Positions 1 to 7,905 are shown, counted from the stretch's first letter. The stretch is DNA of 16,350 nt from CAYSPT01 sp964432985 (GCA_964432985.1 CAYSPT010000093.1:1-16350), one strand, 5' to 3'. Made by a program: numbers and translations. Notes: generated by a model from the sequence alone, not told the origin.

Positions 1-174
1 CCGCCGGAACCACCGGATTTAACCCTGCCAGAACCACCCGAACCTCCTCAATGGCCGGATTGGCCCGATGATGATTCCAATTTAGAAGATGATTCCGGTA
101 TCGACATAGATCAGGACGATGACTGGGGGGACTTCGAGGAAGATGATGATGATGGGGATTTCTGGGAAGACTGA
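1..174 (+). CDS. C-terminal tail of a truncated acidic, proline-rich protein
   Basis: Frame 1 is open from the window edge to a TGA at 172-174, giving 57 residues of a protein that begins outside the window. The visible part has a proline/glutamate stretch (PPEPP and PEPPEPP motifs) followed by a very acidic tail rich in Asp/Glu with interspersed Trp and Phe, ending DGDFWED. Nothing here identifies a fold or function; such tails are usually disordered. An AAGGAGG for the next gene lies 23 bases downstream, so this gene and the CBS gene may share a transcript. Coding status is supported by the neat stop/ribosome-site arrangement and the biased composition, not by homology. Confidence 0.6.
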   Translation, partial: PPEPPDLTLPEPPEPPQWPDWPDDDSNLEDDSGIDIDQDDDWGDFEEDDDDGDFWED

Positions 175-196
175 GCCGCGCCGAAAGGCTCCTGCT

Positions 197-203
197 AAGG
201 AGG
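197..203 (+). promoter_or_regulatory. Ribosome binding site of the CBS gene
   Basis: AAGGAGG lies 7 bases before the ATG at 211. It decides the start: the in-frame TTG at 205 is only one base from the motif and is therefore rejected. Confidence 0.8.
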
Positions 204-210
204 ATTGTCA

Positions 211-621
211 ATGGATGTCCAGCAGCACATGAACACAGATGTAAAGACCTGTACGACGGAAGAAACCGTCGCATCGGCGGTGCAGATTATGGCCCGGCAC
301 GATATCGGGGCTCTGATAGTTATTACGGACGATAATCCTGTTGGAATATTCACCGAACGTGATCTTCTCAAGCGGGTAGTGGCCGAGGGGCGAGATCCCG
401 CCGGCACGCAGGTGGGAGACGTTATGTCATGCGTTCTCGTTACGGTGGACGCCGAAGAAAGTGTTGGTGTGGCTTACCACATCATGTTCAGGGAAAATGT
501 CCGACACATGCCGGTGGTCAAAGACGGCCGACTGGCAGGCATCGTATCGATGAAAGACCTCAACCGTTTGATCGATGGACGGTTTTTCAAAACGTATTTC
601 AACAAACGGGACCGGACATAA
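211..621 (+). CDS. Tandem CBS-domain protein
   Basis: A 136-residue protein made almost entirely of two CBS repeats, about residues 1-60 and 65-125. Each repeat ends with the usual helix pattern: GIFTERDLLKRV at 45-56 and GIVSMKDLNRL at 110-120. Paired CBS repeats form a Bateman module that binds adenine nucleotides (AMP, ATP, SAM or similar) and usually senses energy state. Free-standing versions like this one generally act by contacting a partner protein, which cannot be identified here. The protein has no signal peptide or membrane segment, so it is cytoplasmic. The ATG at 211 is chosen from the AAGGAGG upstream. It follows the truncated acidic-tail gene by 36 bases and is followed directly by the structured repeat element at 627. 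The family call is firm; the ligand and target are unknown. Confidence 0.93.
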   Translation: MDVQQHMNTDVKTCTTEETVASAVQIMARHDIGALIVITDDNPVGIFTERDLLKRVVAEGRDPAGTQVGDVMSCVLVTVDAEESVGVAYHIMFRENVRHMPVVKDGRLAGIVSMKDLNRLIDGRFFKTYFNKRDRT

Positions 622-626
622 TACCA

Positions 627-694
627 GGTAGCAACGCCAACTTAAAACGATGATGGGCTTTCTGATGGGCGTAGCTACCACGAACGAGATGTCT
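627..694 (+). repeat. Structured intergenic element, copy 1 (candidate RNA motif)
   Basis: This 68-base segment aligns without gaps to 10336-10269 on the minus strand with 51 identical bases. A nested stem can be drawn: GGTAG (627-631) with CTACC (675-679), a 2x2 internal loop, then ACGCC (634-638) with GGCGT (668-672), closing a 29-base loop that contains CGATGAT. In the other copy the outer arms are GGCGG and CTGCC, so a U-A pair becomes C-G and an A-U becomes G-U. The 3' flank ACGNACGAGNNGTCT is also shared. It begins 5 bases after the CBS stop and lies upstream of the predicted promoter of the large surface protein. I do not recognise it as a known riboswitch. Confidence 0.6.
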
Positions 695-712
695 ATGGCC
701 AATTCTTCACTG

Positions 713-727
713 CGCCGGGACCCGGCG
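713..727 (+). repeat. 15-bp perfect dyad upstream of the surface-protein promoter
   Basis: CGCCGGG-A-CCCGGCG has 7-bp arms around a single central base and ends 8 bases before the predicted -35 box at 736. It could be an operator for a dimeric regulator, or an RNA hairpin (CGCCG/CGGCG with a 5-base loop). No U-tract follows, so it is not an intrinsic terminator. Confidence 0.45.
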
Positions 728-735
728 ACCACCTG

Positions 736-764
736 TTGACGTAACCGCCAATGCGCCATACCAT
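736..764 (+). promoter_or_regulatory. Putative sigma70-type promoter of the surface protein gene
   Basis: TTGACG (736-741, 5 of 6 to consensus) and TACCAT (759-764, 4 of 6) are separated by 17 bases. This would give a leader of about 40 bases before the GTG at 813. It is a pattern match only. Confidence 0.4.
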
Positions 765-812
765 GATTTCTGATTCTCAGAAACACCGGCAATTCATTTC
801 CTCTGAATCGCG

Positions 813-3800
813 GTGACCAGAGAGCAGGTGGGTTCTATCAAATCATCCAATATCCTTTGTAATGTAAAGATTCTTTTGTTAACCCTGTTTTTCCTTTCAC
901 TCGCCGCCGGCACCCTAATGGCCGGCACGCCGGAGAAAGCACTCGACAAGCTATCAGACAACCGATTTAAACAGAGGTTAAAACCTTTAGGAGCGGGGAA
1001 AATGACCCTTGGCGGTTCCCACTACTCACCCCGGGGAGAAGGAACCGTCACCGCCGGGACTCCCGCCAAAGTCAACCTTAACGTGCAGTACACATACGAA
1101 GAAGACGACATGGAAGCTCACAAGAACGCTTTTCAGAAGGCCAGTGAAAAGCTTTTTAACTCAACTGATGGACAGATGCAGTTCGACAAGATCTATGTGT
1201 ATGACAAAGATGCCCCCAGGGACAAGATGGATGTTCTAATCCAGGATAATAATGATGGGGCCTCGGCAAATCCCGGGGGAATGGGCAAAGCGGGCTGGCA
1301 TATCTGGATCTCCCAGACCCACAAGAGCACTTCGGGAGCCGCTCTGGGACAGTTCGGCATCGTTCACGAATGGGGTCATTACGGTTTCAAGCTCTATGAT
1401 GAGTATTTCAAATCTGATGGTACCGATGCATATTGCATTTCTACCACCAGTGAAGTGACATGTATCATGGATGGAGGCACCAAAGTAACTCCCAGCAACA
1501 AGAGAACCGAATTCTGCCACAAGAACAACCATATTGCCGATAACAAGCAGCACAGTAAACACGGCGAATCATGCTGGGAACATCTGGTTCCCTACTGTAA
1601 ATCCACCTACAATATCACTCTTACCGAAACTACCGGAACGAGCACTGAAATGCCCGGGGGCCACTCGAACATCGACTGGATCATCATGGGGACCAATCTC
1701 AGCCAGGTTATCTGCATCGACCGCTCCGGCAGCATGGACGGCTCACCCATTTCCCTGGCCAAGCAAGCCGGGAAACTGTTCGTCGACCTGGTAGAGAAGG
1801 AAAAAAAGGAATTCATCGCCGTTACCTCTTTTGCCAGCGGTGCTTCCACAGACTATTCTCTCACCGAGGTGACAAATGATGGAGTGAAGTCATCGGCTAA
1901 ATCAGCCATCGGCGGACTCTCCTCCTCCGGTGACACAGCCATTGGCATGGGATTGAGCAATTCGTTGGCCGAACTGCAGACCCTGCCCGAGGGAGAATCG
2001 GCCAAAGAGTGCATCATCCTGCTGTCTGACGGTGATCATAACTCCGGTCCCGATCCGAGCACGGTGGTCCCGAGCCTGGTGACCCGCAAAGCAGCAGTGT
2101 ACACCGTGGGGCTGGGAAACGATGTCAATGTGGGATTACTGCAGGGAATCGCCGCTGATACCGGTGGCAAGTATTATCACGCTTCATCCGCCGGACAACT
2201 GCAACGGATATTCACCGATATCTCCGCTGAGCTAGAAAACGAGGAGACTGCGGAAGAAACGGAAGGTGAACTGACTCCCGGAGGTAACGAGCAGACCGAT
2301 ATCACTGTTGACTCTTTCAGCACCCAGATGACCTTCATGCTGCGGTGGGATGACGGTGATTTCGATCTGAAGCTTTTGAAGCCGGATCTCTCAACGGAGA
2401 TAAACTCTTCGAATTACAATTCATACAACGAAGTGGAGTACGTAAAAAGCACTGAAGGTAAGTATGCGTTTTTCAGAGTGGGCGGCACCACTTTGGCACA
2501 GGGAAAATGGAGGATGATCGTGGAAGCGGACGGGACAAATACCGCCGACGTTTCCTACAGCACCCAGGTACTGGCGAACGCCAACGACGTGGAATTCACC
2601 GTCCTTTCTTCCCAGGATGAGTACACCTACCCGGAAACTCCGGTCATCACGGCTTCGGTAATTGCCGGGTACCGGGTGGTGGGAGCGAACGTAAGCGGTA
2701 TCGTCACCCGGCCCAATGGAAGCACGAAAGAAATCACTCTCTTCGACGACGGCAACAGCGACGACCACGGGGACGACCTGTTAAATGACGGGGTGTATTC
2801 CAACCGGTTCGGCGATTTCCAGCCAAGCGGCAACGGAGTGTATTCGTTCAAGATAACCGTGCAGAACGAAAACGGTATTTCAGCTGCTCCGGACGAACAA
2901 GTTGCCAGTTATACCCCCCGGTCAATTGCACCGTTCACCCGCAAATCCGCCGCCTATCTGCAAATCGCCGGCCTGCCGGAAAACGTGCCACCAACACGCC
3001 CGGTAAACACCGCTCCCGGTAACGGTTCCCTGCAGGTACCGCTCATACCGATCCTGGGAGCTTCCGATTTCTCCGACGAGAATGCTACAGATACCCACAA
3101 AAGCAGTGAGTGGCGCATCTCGGACACCGCTTCAGATTACTCCAGCCCCGCCTGGACTCAGTCCAGCACCACCAGCCTGACCAGTATCTCCGTACCGGTT
3201 GACAGCCTCATGCACTCCAAAACCTACTACTGGCAGGTCCGCTACCAGGATAGCAGCGACAACTGGTCGCTGTGGTCTGAAGAGAGCAGCTTTACCACCC
3301 AGATTGGTGAGATAAGTTCAGTGACGGGAGGCGGCGGGTGTTTCATCGCCACGGCGGCTTTCGGCTCGCCTCAGGAACCCCACGTCGGCGTGCTGCGGCA
3401 GTTCCGTGACCGTTATCTTCAGACCAACGGGATTGGCCGGATGTTGGTGCGGATCTATTACCGGTTCAGTCCGAAATATGCATCTATCATTTCCGGAAAC
3501 GAGAGGTTAAAGACCATCGTAAGATTCGTACTTATGCCCTTGATCCTGTTCGCCGTCCTGAGCCTGAAATTCGGACCGGCTATATGGCTTTTCGCGCTGG
3601 CTATGTTCGCTGGCTTTGTTCTTTTGTTACTACGCTTCAGGGGACACCGCAGACAGGCAAAAGCAGCTGTTTTGGTCAGTTTCATGGCAGCAGGACTGCT
3701 TGTTTCGATTTCTCCCACTTCAGCCATGGACTTCAACCACTGCAAAGTGGCCGTGGGCGAGCAGGACCTGGTGTTCACCCCCAGTACCAGGACCCTTTCT

Positions 3801-4517
3801 CCGCAGAAGTTTCAACTCGATTATGTGTTCATCTATGCAGATAAACCGGCAGAAGCCATCGTGGGAGGAGTACAACGCCAGTTGTCGAAGTACCAGCTGA
3901 TTTCTAGTCTTTCCCTTACCTATGGCGCTTCCAGGCACTTCCAGCTTTCTCTCACATTCCCGTATCTTTTCTACCAGGATTCAGCCATACCCGAATACGC
4001 GTTCCCGATCGATTCAAGCGGGTTTGGCAATATCATTATTTCAGCCAAGTACCGGTTTCGGGGAGGAACGGACCGTTACGGTATTGCCGTGGCGCCGTTC
4101 ATCTCCCTGGACACCGGAGACGTCACCACCCTGATCAGCGCGAAATCAGCCCGCGGCGGAATGAAGTTTATCTTCGATCGCAACTGGGCCGACCGCACGG
4201 TACTGGCGCTCAATTTAGGCTGGTCACACCAGGCCAAAGAGAAACTGGGGCAGATCACCGTCGGAGACAGCTTCCTTTTCGGAGTGGGAGTGAGCCACCG
4301 GTGTGCCGAATCTAGCGTTTACTTCACCACCGAGATCTGCGGACGCAACGAAGGAGGTTTCTTCTCCGAGGATGAAAAAACCCCGGTTGAAGTATTGTTC
4401 TCCATGGGAGTGCGTAAAGGCGGTGCCAGGCTTATCCTTGGATGCGGCAAGGGGATAACCACCGGGTACGGAACGTCTAACTTCAGGCTCTTTTCGGGAC
4501 TCAGGGCTGAGTTCTGA
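813..4517 (+). CDS. CLCA-like metalloprotease/VWA protein fused through a CFI-box to an outer-membrane beta-barrel
   Basis: A 1234-residue envelope protein. N-terminal signal-type segment at about 18-38. Residues ~60-265 resemble the CLCA-family zinc metallohydrolase: HEWGH at 185-189 (zinc His185/His189, catalytic Glu186), third ligand Asp196 in YDEY, and a Cys-rich stretch (Cys208, 217, 235, 254, 262) with the CLCA-like order EFC..NH..NKQ..CW. Residues 297-475 are a VWA domain with an intact MIDAS (DRSGS 303-307, Thr375, Asp406). Residues ~590-690 match the CLCA beta-sandwich (LFDDG...NDGVYS) and ~725-830 look like fibronectin III. A CFI-box (CFIATAAFGS, from Cys843) follows a Gly run. Then come hydrophobic segments (~904-941), a second signal-like stretch (945-971, ending SPTSA), and a ~260-residue barrel ending RAEF. 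Probable role: surface or periplasmic proteolysis or adhesion; the substrate is unknown. The GTG start lacks a clear Shine-Dalgarno; GTG 828 is an alternative. Confidence 0.88.
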   Translation: MTREQVGSIKSSNILCNVKILLLTLFFLSLAAGTLMAGTPEKALDKLSDNRFKQRLKPLGAGKMTLGGSHYSPRGEGTVTAGTPAKVNLNVQYTYEEDDMEAHKNAFQKASEKLFNSTDGQMQFDKIYVYDKDAPRDKMDVLIQDNNDGASANPGGMGKAGWHIWISQTHKSTSGAALGQFGIVHEWGHYGFKLYDEYFKSDGTDAYCISTTSEVTCIMDGGTKVTPSNKRTEFCHKNNHIADNKQHSKHGESCWEHLVPYCKSTYNITLTETTGTSTEMPGGHSNIDWIIMGTNLSQVICIDRSGSMDGSPISLAKQAGKLFVDLVEKEKKEFIAVTSFASGASTDYSLTEVTNDGVKSSAKSAIGGLSSSGDTAIGMGLSNSLAELQTLPEGESAKECIILLSDGDHNSGPDPSTVVPSLVTRKAAVYTVGLGNDVNVGLLQGIAADTGGKYYHASSAGQLQRIFTDISAELENEETAEETEGELTPGGNEQTDITVDSFSTQMTFMLRWDDGDFDLKLLKPDLSTEINSSNYNSYNEVEYVKSTEGKYAFFRVGGTTLAQGKWRMIVEADGTNTADVSYSTQVLANANDVEFTVLSSQDEYTYPETPVITASVIAGYRVVGANVSGIVTRPNGSTKEITLFDDGNSDDHGDDLLNDGVYSNRFGDFQPSGNGVYSFKITVQNENGISAAPDEQVASYTPRSIAPFTRKSAAYLQIAGLPENVPPTRPVNTAPGNGSLQVPLIPILGASDFSDENATDTHKSSEWRISDTASDYSSPAWTQSSTTSLTSISVPVDSLMHSKTYYWQVRYQDSSDNWSLWSEESSFTTQIGEISSVTGGGGCFIATAAFGSPQEPHVGVLRQFRDRYLQTNGIGRMLVRIYYRFSPKYASIISGNERLKTIVRFVLMPLILFAVLSLKFGPAIWLFALAMFAGFVLLLLRFRGHRRQAKAAVLVSFMAAGLLVSISPTSAMDFNHCKVAVGEQDLVFTPSTRTLSPQKFQLDYVFIYADKPAEAIVGGVQRQLSKYQLISSLSLTYGASRHFQLSLTFPYLFYQDSAIPEYAFPIDSSGFGNIIISAKYRFRGGTDRYGIAVAPFISLDTGDVTTLISAKSARGGMKFIFDRNWADRTVLALNLGWSHQAKEKLGQITVGDSFLFGVGVSHRCAESSVYFTTEICGRNEGGFFSEDEKTPVEVLFSMGVRKGGARLILGCGKGITTGYGTSNFRLFSGLRAEF

Positions 4518-4576
4518 TAAACGGTCTGCGTCCAACGCTCTGCGTCCGCGGCTGGCAAGCCTGAGCTATAAACAGA

Positions 4577-6028
4577 TTAACTTTCGGAAAGAAGTTTTTC
4601 TTTCAATATCCCGTTTACCAGATTCCCATCAGCCTGACCGCGGGTCTTTTTCATTACCTGTCCCACCAGAAAATCCAGGGCTTCGAGCTTACCGGAGCGG
4701 ACCCGGAGCGCAACTTCGGGTTGTTCTTCGATCACGTTTTGGATAATGCCTTCCAATTCTTTCCTGTCCGCAATCCGAACCAGCCCGCGCCGGCGGACGA
4801 TGTGCTCCGCATCCCGGCCGGTTTCGAACATCTCTTGAAGAACCTCTTTGGCAAGTGTACCGCTGATGACACCACCGGCCACCAGGGTAAGCAGCCCGCA
4901 GAGATTTTCTGGAGTTACCGGGCTTCGGCCGGGAGCAAGCCCCCTCTCGTTCAGCCGGGCCTTGAATTCACCTGTCACCCAGGAGGCTGCCATTTTTGGA
5001 TTAGGGAAACACCTGCAGCAACTCTCGAAAAATTCGGCCAGGTCCGCCGAGGCAATAATGACCGATGCCTCGTATGAGGAAAGGCCAAGCACATCGCAGT
5101 AACGGCTGCGGCGGACGGGGGGAAGTTCTGGCAGACGCGAGCGGATGTAAGCGACCCGGTCACAGTCAATATTCAGGGGTGGCAGATCCGGCTCCGGGAA
5201 ATAACGGTAGTCGTGAATCTCTTCCTTGCCGCGCATGAGCAGTGTCCGTCCCCGACGTTCATCCCAGAGCCTGGTTTCGGGCTCCACGCATGTTCTCGCT
5301 TCAATAGATTCAGTCTGACGTTTAATTTCGAAATCGAGAGCCCGTTGAACCGCTTTAAACGAATTCAGGTTCTTTATCTCGGTTTTTACGCCCAGCCCGG
5401 ATTCTCCCCGGGGCCTGACCGATACATTAGCATCGCACCTGAGACTGCCTGCCTGCATACGGCAGTCGCTCACATCCAGGTACAGCAGGATGGTGCGAAG
5501 TTCCTGGAGAAAATCCCGCGCTTCGGCGGGACTGATCAGGGCAGGCTCCGACACGATTTCAACCAATGGAACACCAGCGCGGTTGAAGTCCACCAGGGAG
5601 TGTCCCGGATCAGCAGCATCCCGCCCCGTTACGTGAATGAGTTTACCAGCATCCTCCTCCATGTGAACCCGCCTGATGTCGATACGGCCGGGTTCTCTGG
5701 CAGAAGGGATTTCTATCCATCCTCCCGAGGCTAGAGGCAGGTCGTACTGGGTGATCTGGTAATTTTTTGGCTGATCTGGATAATAGTAGTTCTTTCGATT
5801 AAAACGGTTGAAAGGGGCGATACGACAACCGAGGGCAAGCGCTACCTTTACCGCTTTATCCACCACCTTTTCGTTGAGCACGGGCAGAACACCGGGAAGT
5901 CCCAGACACACCGGGCACACCTGGGTGTTGGGAGGCGCACCGAAGGCGGTGCTGCAGCCGCAGAAGATCTTACTCTCAGTGTTGAGCGCCACATGGACCT
6001 CGAGCCCGATTACCGCCTGGTAGTTCAT
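4577..6028 (-). CDS. gatB: Asp/Glu-tRNA amidotransferase subunit B
   Basis: A full-length GatB (483 residues). GatCAB converts Glu-tRNA(Gln) to Gln-tRNA(Gln) and/or Asp-tRNA(Asn) to Asn-tRNA(Asn) using ammonia released by GatA; GatB binds the tRNA and carries the ATP-dependent kinase/transamidase site. Visible signatures are the N-terminal VIGLEVHVAL, a four-Cys zinc site (Cys23, Cys25, Cys38, Cys41 in the IFCGCS...VCPVCLGLPG region), and a C-terminal YqeY-like tail domain ending KKTRGQADGNLVNGILKEKL, which in the family contacts the tRNA elbow. The ATG overlaps the gatA stop as ATGA (6025-6028), a classic sign of translational coupling. It is the last gene of gatC-gatA-gatB and converges with the surface-protein gene across 59 bases. 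Confidence 0.97.
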   Translation of the reverse strand: MNYQAVIGLEVHVALNTESKIFCGCSTAFGAPPNTQVCPVCLGLPGVLPVLNEKVVDKAVKVALALGCRIAPFNRFNRKNYYYPDQPKNYQITQYDLPLASGGWIEIPSAREPGRIDIRRVHMEEDAGKLIHVTGRDAADPGHSLVDFNRAGVPLVEIVSEPALISPAEARDFLQELRTILLYLDVSDCRMQAGSLRCDANVSVRPRGESGLGVKTEIKNLNSFKAVQRALDFEIKRQTESIEARTCVEPETRLWDERRGRTLLMRGKEEIHDYRYFPEPDLPPLNIDCDRVAYIRSRLPELPPVRRSRYCDVLGLSSYEASVIIASADLAEFFESCCRCFPNPKMAASWVTGEFKARLNERGLAPGRSPVTPENLCGLLTLVAGGVISGTLAKEVLQEMFETGRDAEHIVRRRGLVRIADRKELEGIIQNVIEEQPEVALRVRSGKLEALDFLVGQVMKKTRGQADGNLVNGILKEKLLSES

Positions 6029-7524
6029 ATCGTCTCGTTTTCCGCTTGCCTTTCCCGACCTGGTGGTCTGGGATGGACGAAATCTGCTGGGGCTTCTTCC
6101 TCGTAAGCCAGAGCCACTTTAAACAGCGTTTCTTCACCAAAGGCCGGTGCGATTATCTGGATACCCACTGGCAGTCCGCCGGACAGACCACACGGGACCG
6201 AAATACCCGGCAGCCCAGCCAGGTTTACCGCCAGGGTGCACAAATCGGACCGGTACATGGTGAGCGGATCGGAGAGCTTTTCGTCCAATGAAAACGCTGT
6301 GGATGGAGTGGTGGGAGACACCAGGCAGTCAAATCGCTCAAAGGCCTGCGCGAATTCTTTATTGATAAGCGTGCGCGCCCTCAAGGCCTTTTCGTACCAC
6401 TGCTGATAATATCCCGCAGAAAGCACGTAGGTTCCCAGCATGATCCGGCGCTTGACCTCCGGGCCGAAGCCTTCTTCCCGTGATTTCTTAACCATGTCGA
6501 TGATACCGTTGTGTGTCCCTGCCCTGTTTCCGTAATGAATCCCATCGTATCTGGCCAGGTTCGAGGAGGCCTCTGCGGTGGCGATAATGTAGTAAACAGG
6601 CATGGCGTACTCCAGCAAGGGAAGCGACATCTCCTCGCACACAGCACCCCGTGATTCCAGTACTCCGAGACCCTGCCAGAACCGGTCCCGTACCGCACCG
6701 TCGATACCCTCGCCGGTCAATTCATTGATGATACCGATACGGAATCCGGAAATATCCCTTTGCGAAACGTCCTGCAGGCTGAACAAGGGAGCATCAACAG
6801 ATGTTGAGTCCTTCTGATCCCACTGTGAGATAGACAGGAAGACGTGCACGGCGTCTTCAACCGTACGAGTAAGAGGCCCTACCTGGTCCAGCGACGAGGC
6901 AAAAGCTACCAGGCCGTAGCGCGATACCCGGCCGTATGTCGGTTTTAACCCGACCACTCCGCAAAAGGAAGCCGGCTGCCGGACAGATCCCCCGGTATCC
7001 GATCCCAGAGCCCAGACAGTTTCTCCCGCTGCCACCGCCGCCGCCGAACCTCCAGATGATCCTCCCGGAACCCGGGATATATCCCACGGATTTCGGCTTG
7101 ACCCGTGGCACGAGAGTTCACAAGAAGAACCCATGGCAAACTCATCCATGTTCGTCGTACCAATAATGACCGCCCCGGCACGGCGAAGCGCGGTTACGAC
7201 CGTCGCATCGAACGGAGACACGTACCCGGCGAGTATATTTGAGCAGCAGGTGGTTTCGTGACCGGCCAGGGCTATGTTGTCTTTTATTCCCACCGGGAAT
7301 CCGGCTACCTCCGGGAGAGGCTCATTCCTTAATCGGCGGCGGTCGACTTCACGTGCTTCCCGCAGAGCTGAATCCTCGAACACCGCGGTAAATGCATTGA
7401 GGGATTCTTCCACTGCCCCGATCCGTTCAAGGCAGCCAGAGGTAATTTCCTCCGATGTTATCTCCCGCCTCTTCAGCAGAGGAGCCAATTCGGCGATCGA
7501 CATGTCACAAAGTGAAGTGGCCAT
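6025..7524 (-). CDS. gatA: Asp/Glu-tRNA amidotransferase subunit A (amidase)
   Basis: The glutamine-hydrolysing subunit of GatCAB (499 residues), of the amidase-signature family. The Ser-cisSer-Lys triad is in place: Lys81 in VGIKDN, Ser156 in the PGGSSGGSAAA loop, and Ser180 in SDTGGS, offset by two from the numbering usual for this subunit. It supplies ammonia through an internal channel to GatB in the cytoplasm. The ATG at 7524 is 8 bases downstream of the gatC stop. A second in-frame ATG at 7503 (MSIAELAPLL) would also give a plausible N-terminus, and neither has a strong Shine-Dalgarno, so the start is uncertain by seven residues. Its stop overlaps the gatB start. Confidence 0.97.
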   Translation of the reverse strand: MATSLCDMSIAELAPLLKRREITSEEITSGCLERIGAVEESLNAFTAVFEDSALREAREVDRRRLRNEPLPEVAGFPVGIKDNIALAGHETTCCSNILAGYVSPFDATVVTALRRAGAVIIGTTNMDEFAMGSSCELSCHGSSRNPWDISRVPGGSSGGSAAAVAAGETVWALGSDTGGSVRQPASFCGVVGLKPTYGRVSRYGLVAFASSLDQVGPLTRTVEDAVHVFLSISQWDQKDSTSVDAPLFSLQDVSQRDISGFRIGIINELTGEGIDGAVRDRFWQGLGVLESRGAVCEEMSLPLLEYAMPVYYIIATAEASSNLARYDGIHYGNRAGTHNGIIDMVKKSREEGFGPEVKRRIMLGTYVLSAGYYQQWYEKALRARTLINKEFAQAFERFDCLVSPTTPSTAFSLDEKLSDPLTMYRSDLCTLAVNLAGLPGISVPCGLSGGLPVGIQIIAPAFGEETLFKVALAYEEEAPADFVHPRPPGRERQAENETI

Positions 7525-7532
7525 TATTACGC

Positions 7533-7874
7533 TTACACCACCCGGGGAACCTTGATGTAGCCAGTACAGCTCATGTGCCCACTATCGCTCATGTTGCCAT
7601 CAACGCTTCCGGCGGGGGAGTTGCGGTCGACCTCCCGTCTTTCAAGCGAAGGCTCGACCACATCAGATCGCATCACGTTTTCAAGCCGATGTTGACTTTC
7701 AAACCGATGCGGGTGGAACGTGGGGGGCACGTCTTTGAGATCGAGTTCCTGCAATGTAGCGAAACAATCGAGTATCCGCACCAGTTGGCGTCGGTAAAGA
7801 GGCTTCTCATCTTCCGTGAGTTCGAGACGGGCAAGATGAGCCAGGCGATCCAGGTCCAGGTCCGAAATAGACAC
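7533..7874 (-). CDS. gatC: Asp/Glu-tRNA amidotransferase subunit C
   Basis: A small (113-residue) GatC, the belt subunit that wraps GatA and stabilises its contact with GatB. The N-terminus LDRLAHLARLELTEDE and the C-terminal YIKVPRVV are typical. The middle part (about 60-100, rich in Ser, Gly and Met) is somewhat longer than the usual ~95-residue protein. The start is a GTG at 7872-7874; GGGAAG just before it is too close to be an ideal Shine-Dalgarno, and GAGAGG further up is too far, so initiation looks weak. First gene of the gatC-gatA-gatB unit, 84 bases downstream of pilB with a candidate terminator between. Confidence 0.95.
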   Translation of the reverse strand: MSISDLDLDRLAHLARLELTEDEKPLYRRQLVRILDCFATLQELDLKDVPPTFHPHRFESQHRLENVMRSDVVEPSLERREVDRNSPAGSVDGNMSDSGHMSCTGYIKVPRVV

Positions 7875-7905
7875 CTTCCCGCATAATCCTCTCTTTACTA
7901 ACCTG

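Noticed and set aside
173..191. GAGCC...GGCTC inverted repeat as a terminator of the first gene
   Set aside because: There is a nine-base loop, no following T-run, and a ribosome site immediately after it.
627..812. Known riboswitch (GEMM/c-di-GMP, fluoride, SAM or similar)
   Set aside because: The conserved core sequences of those classes are absent, and the predicted promoter lies downstream of the element rather than upstream.
813..4517. Chloride channel, as the historical CLCA name suggests
   Set aside because: CLCA proteins are secreted or anchored metalloproteases; the zinc site is visible and the ectodomain has no channel-like membrane region.
5213..5734. Plus-strand open frame opposite gatB
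   Set aside because: gatB is unmistakable on the other strand; the shadow frame has no family features.
7455..7886. Plus-strand frame opposite gatC and the gatA start
   Set aside because: It is antisense to clear GatC and GatA coding sequence and has no ribosome site.
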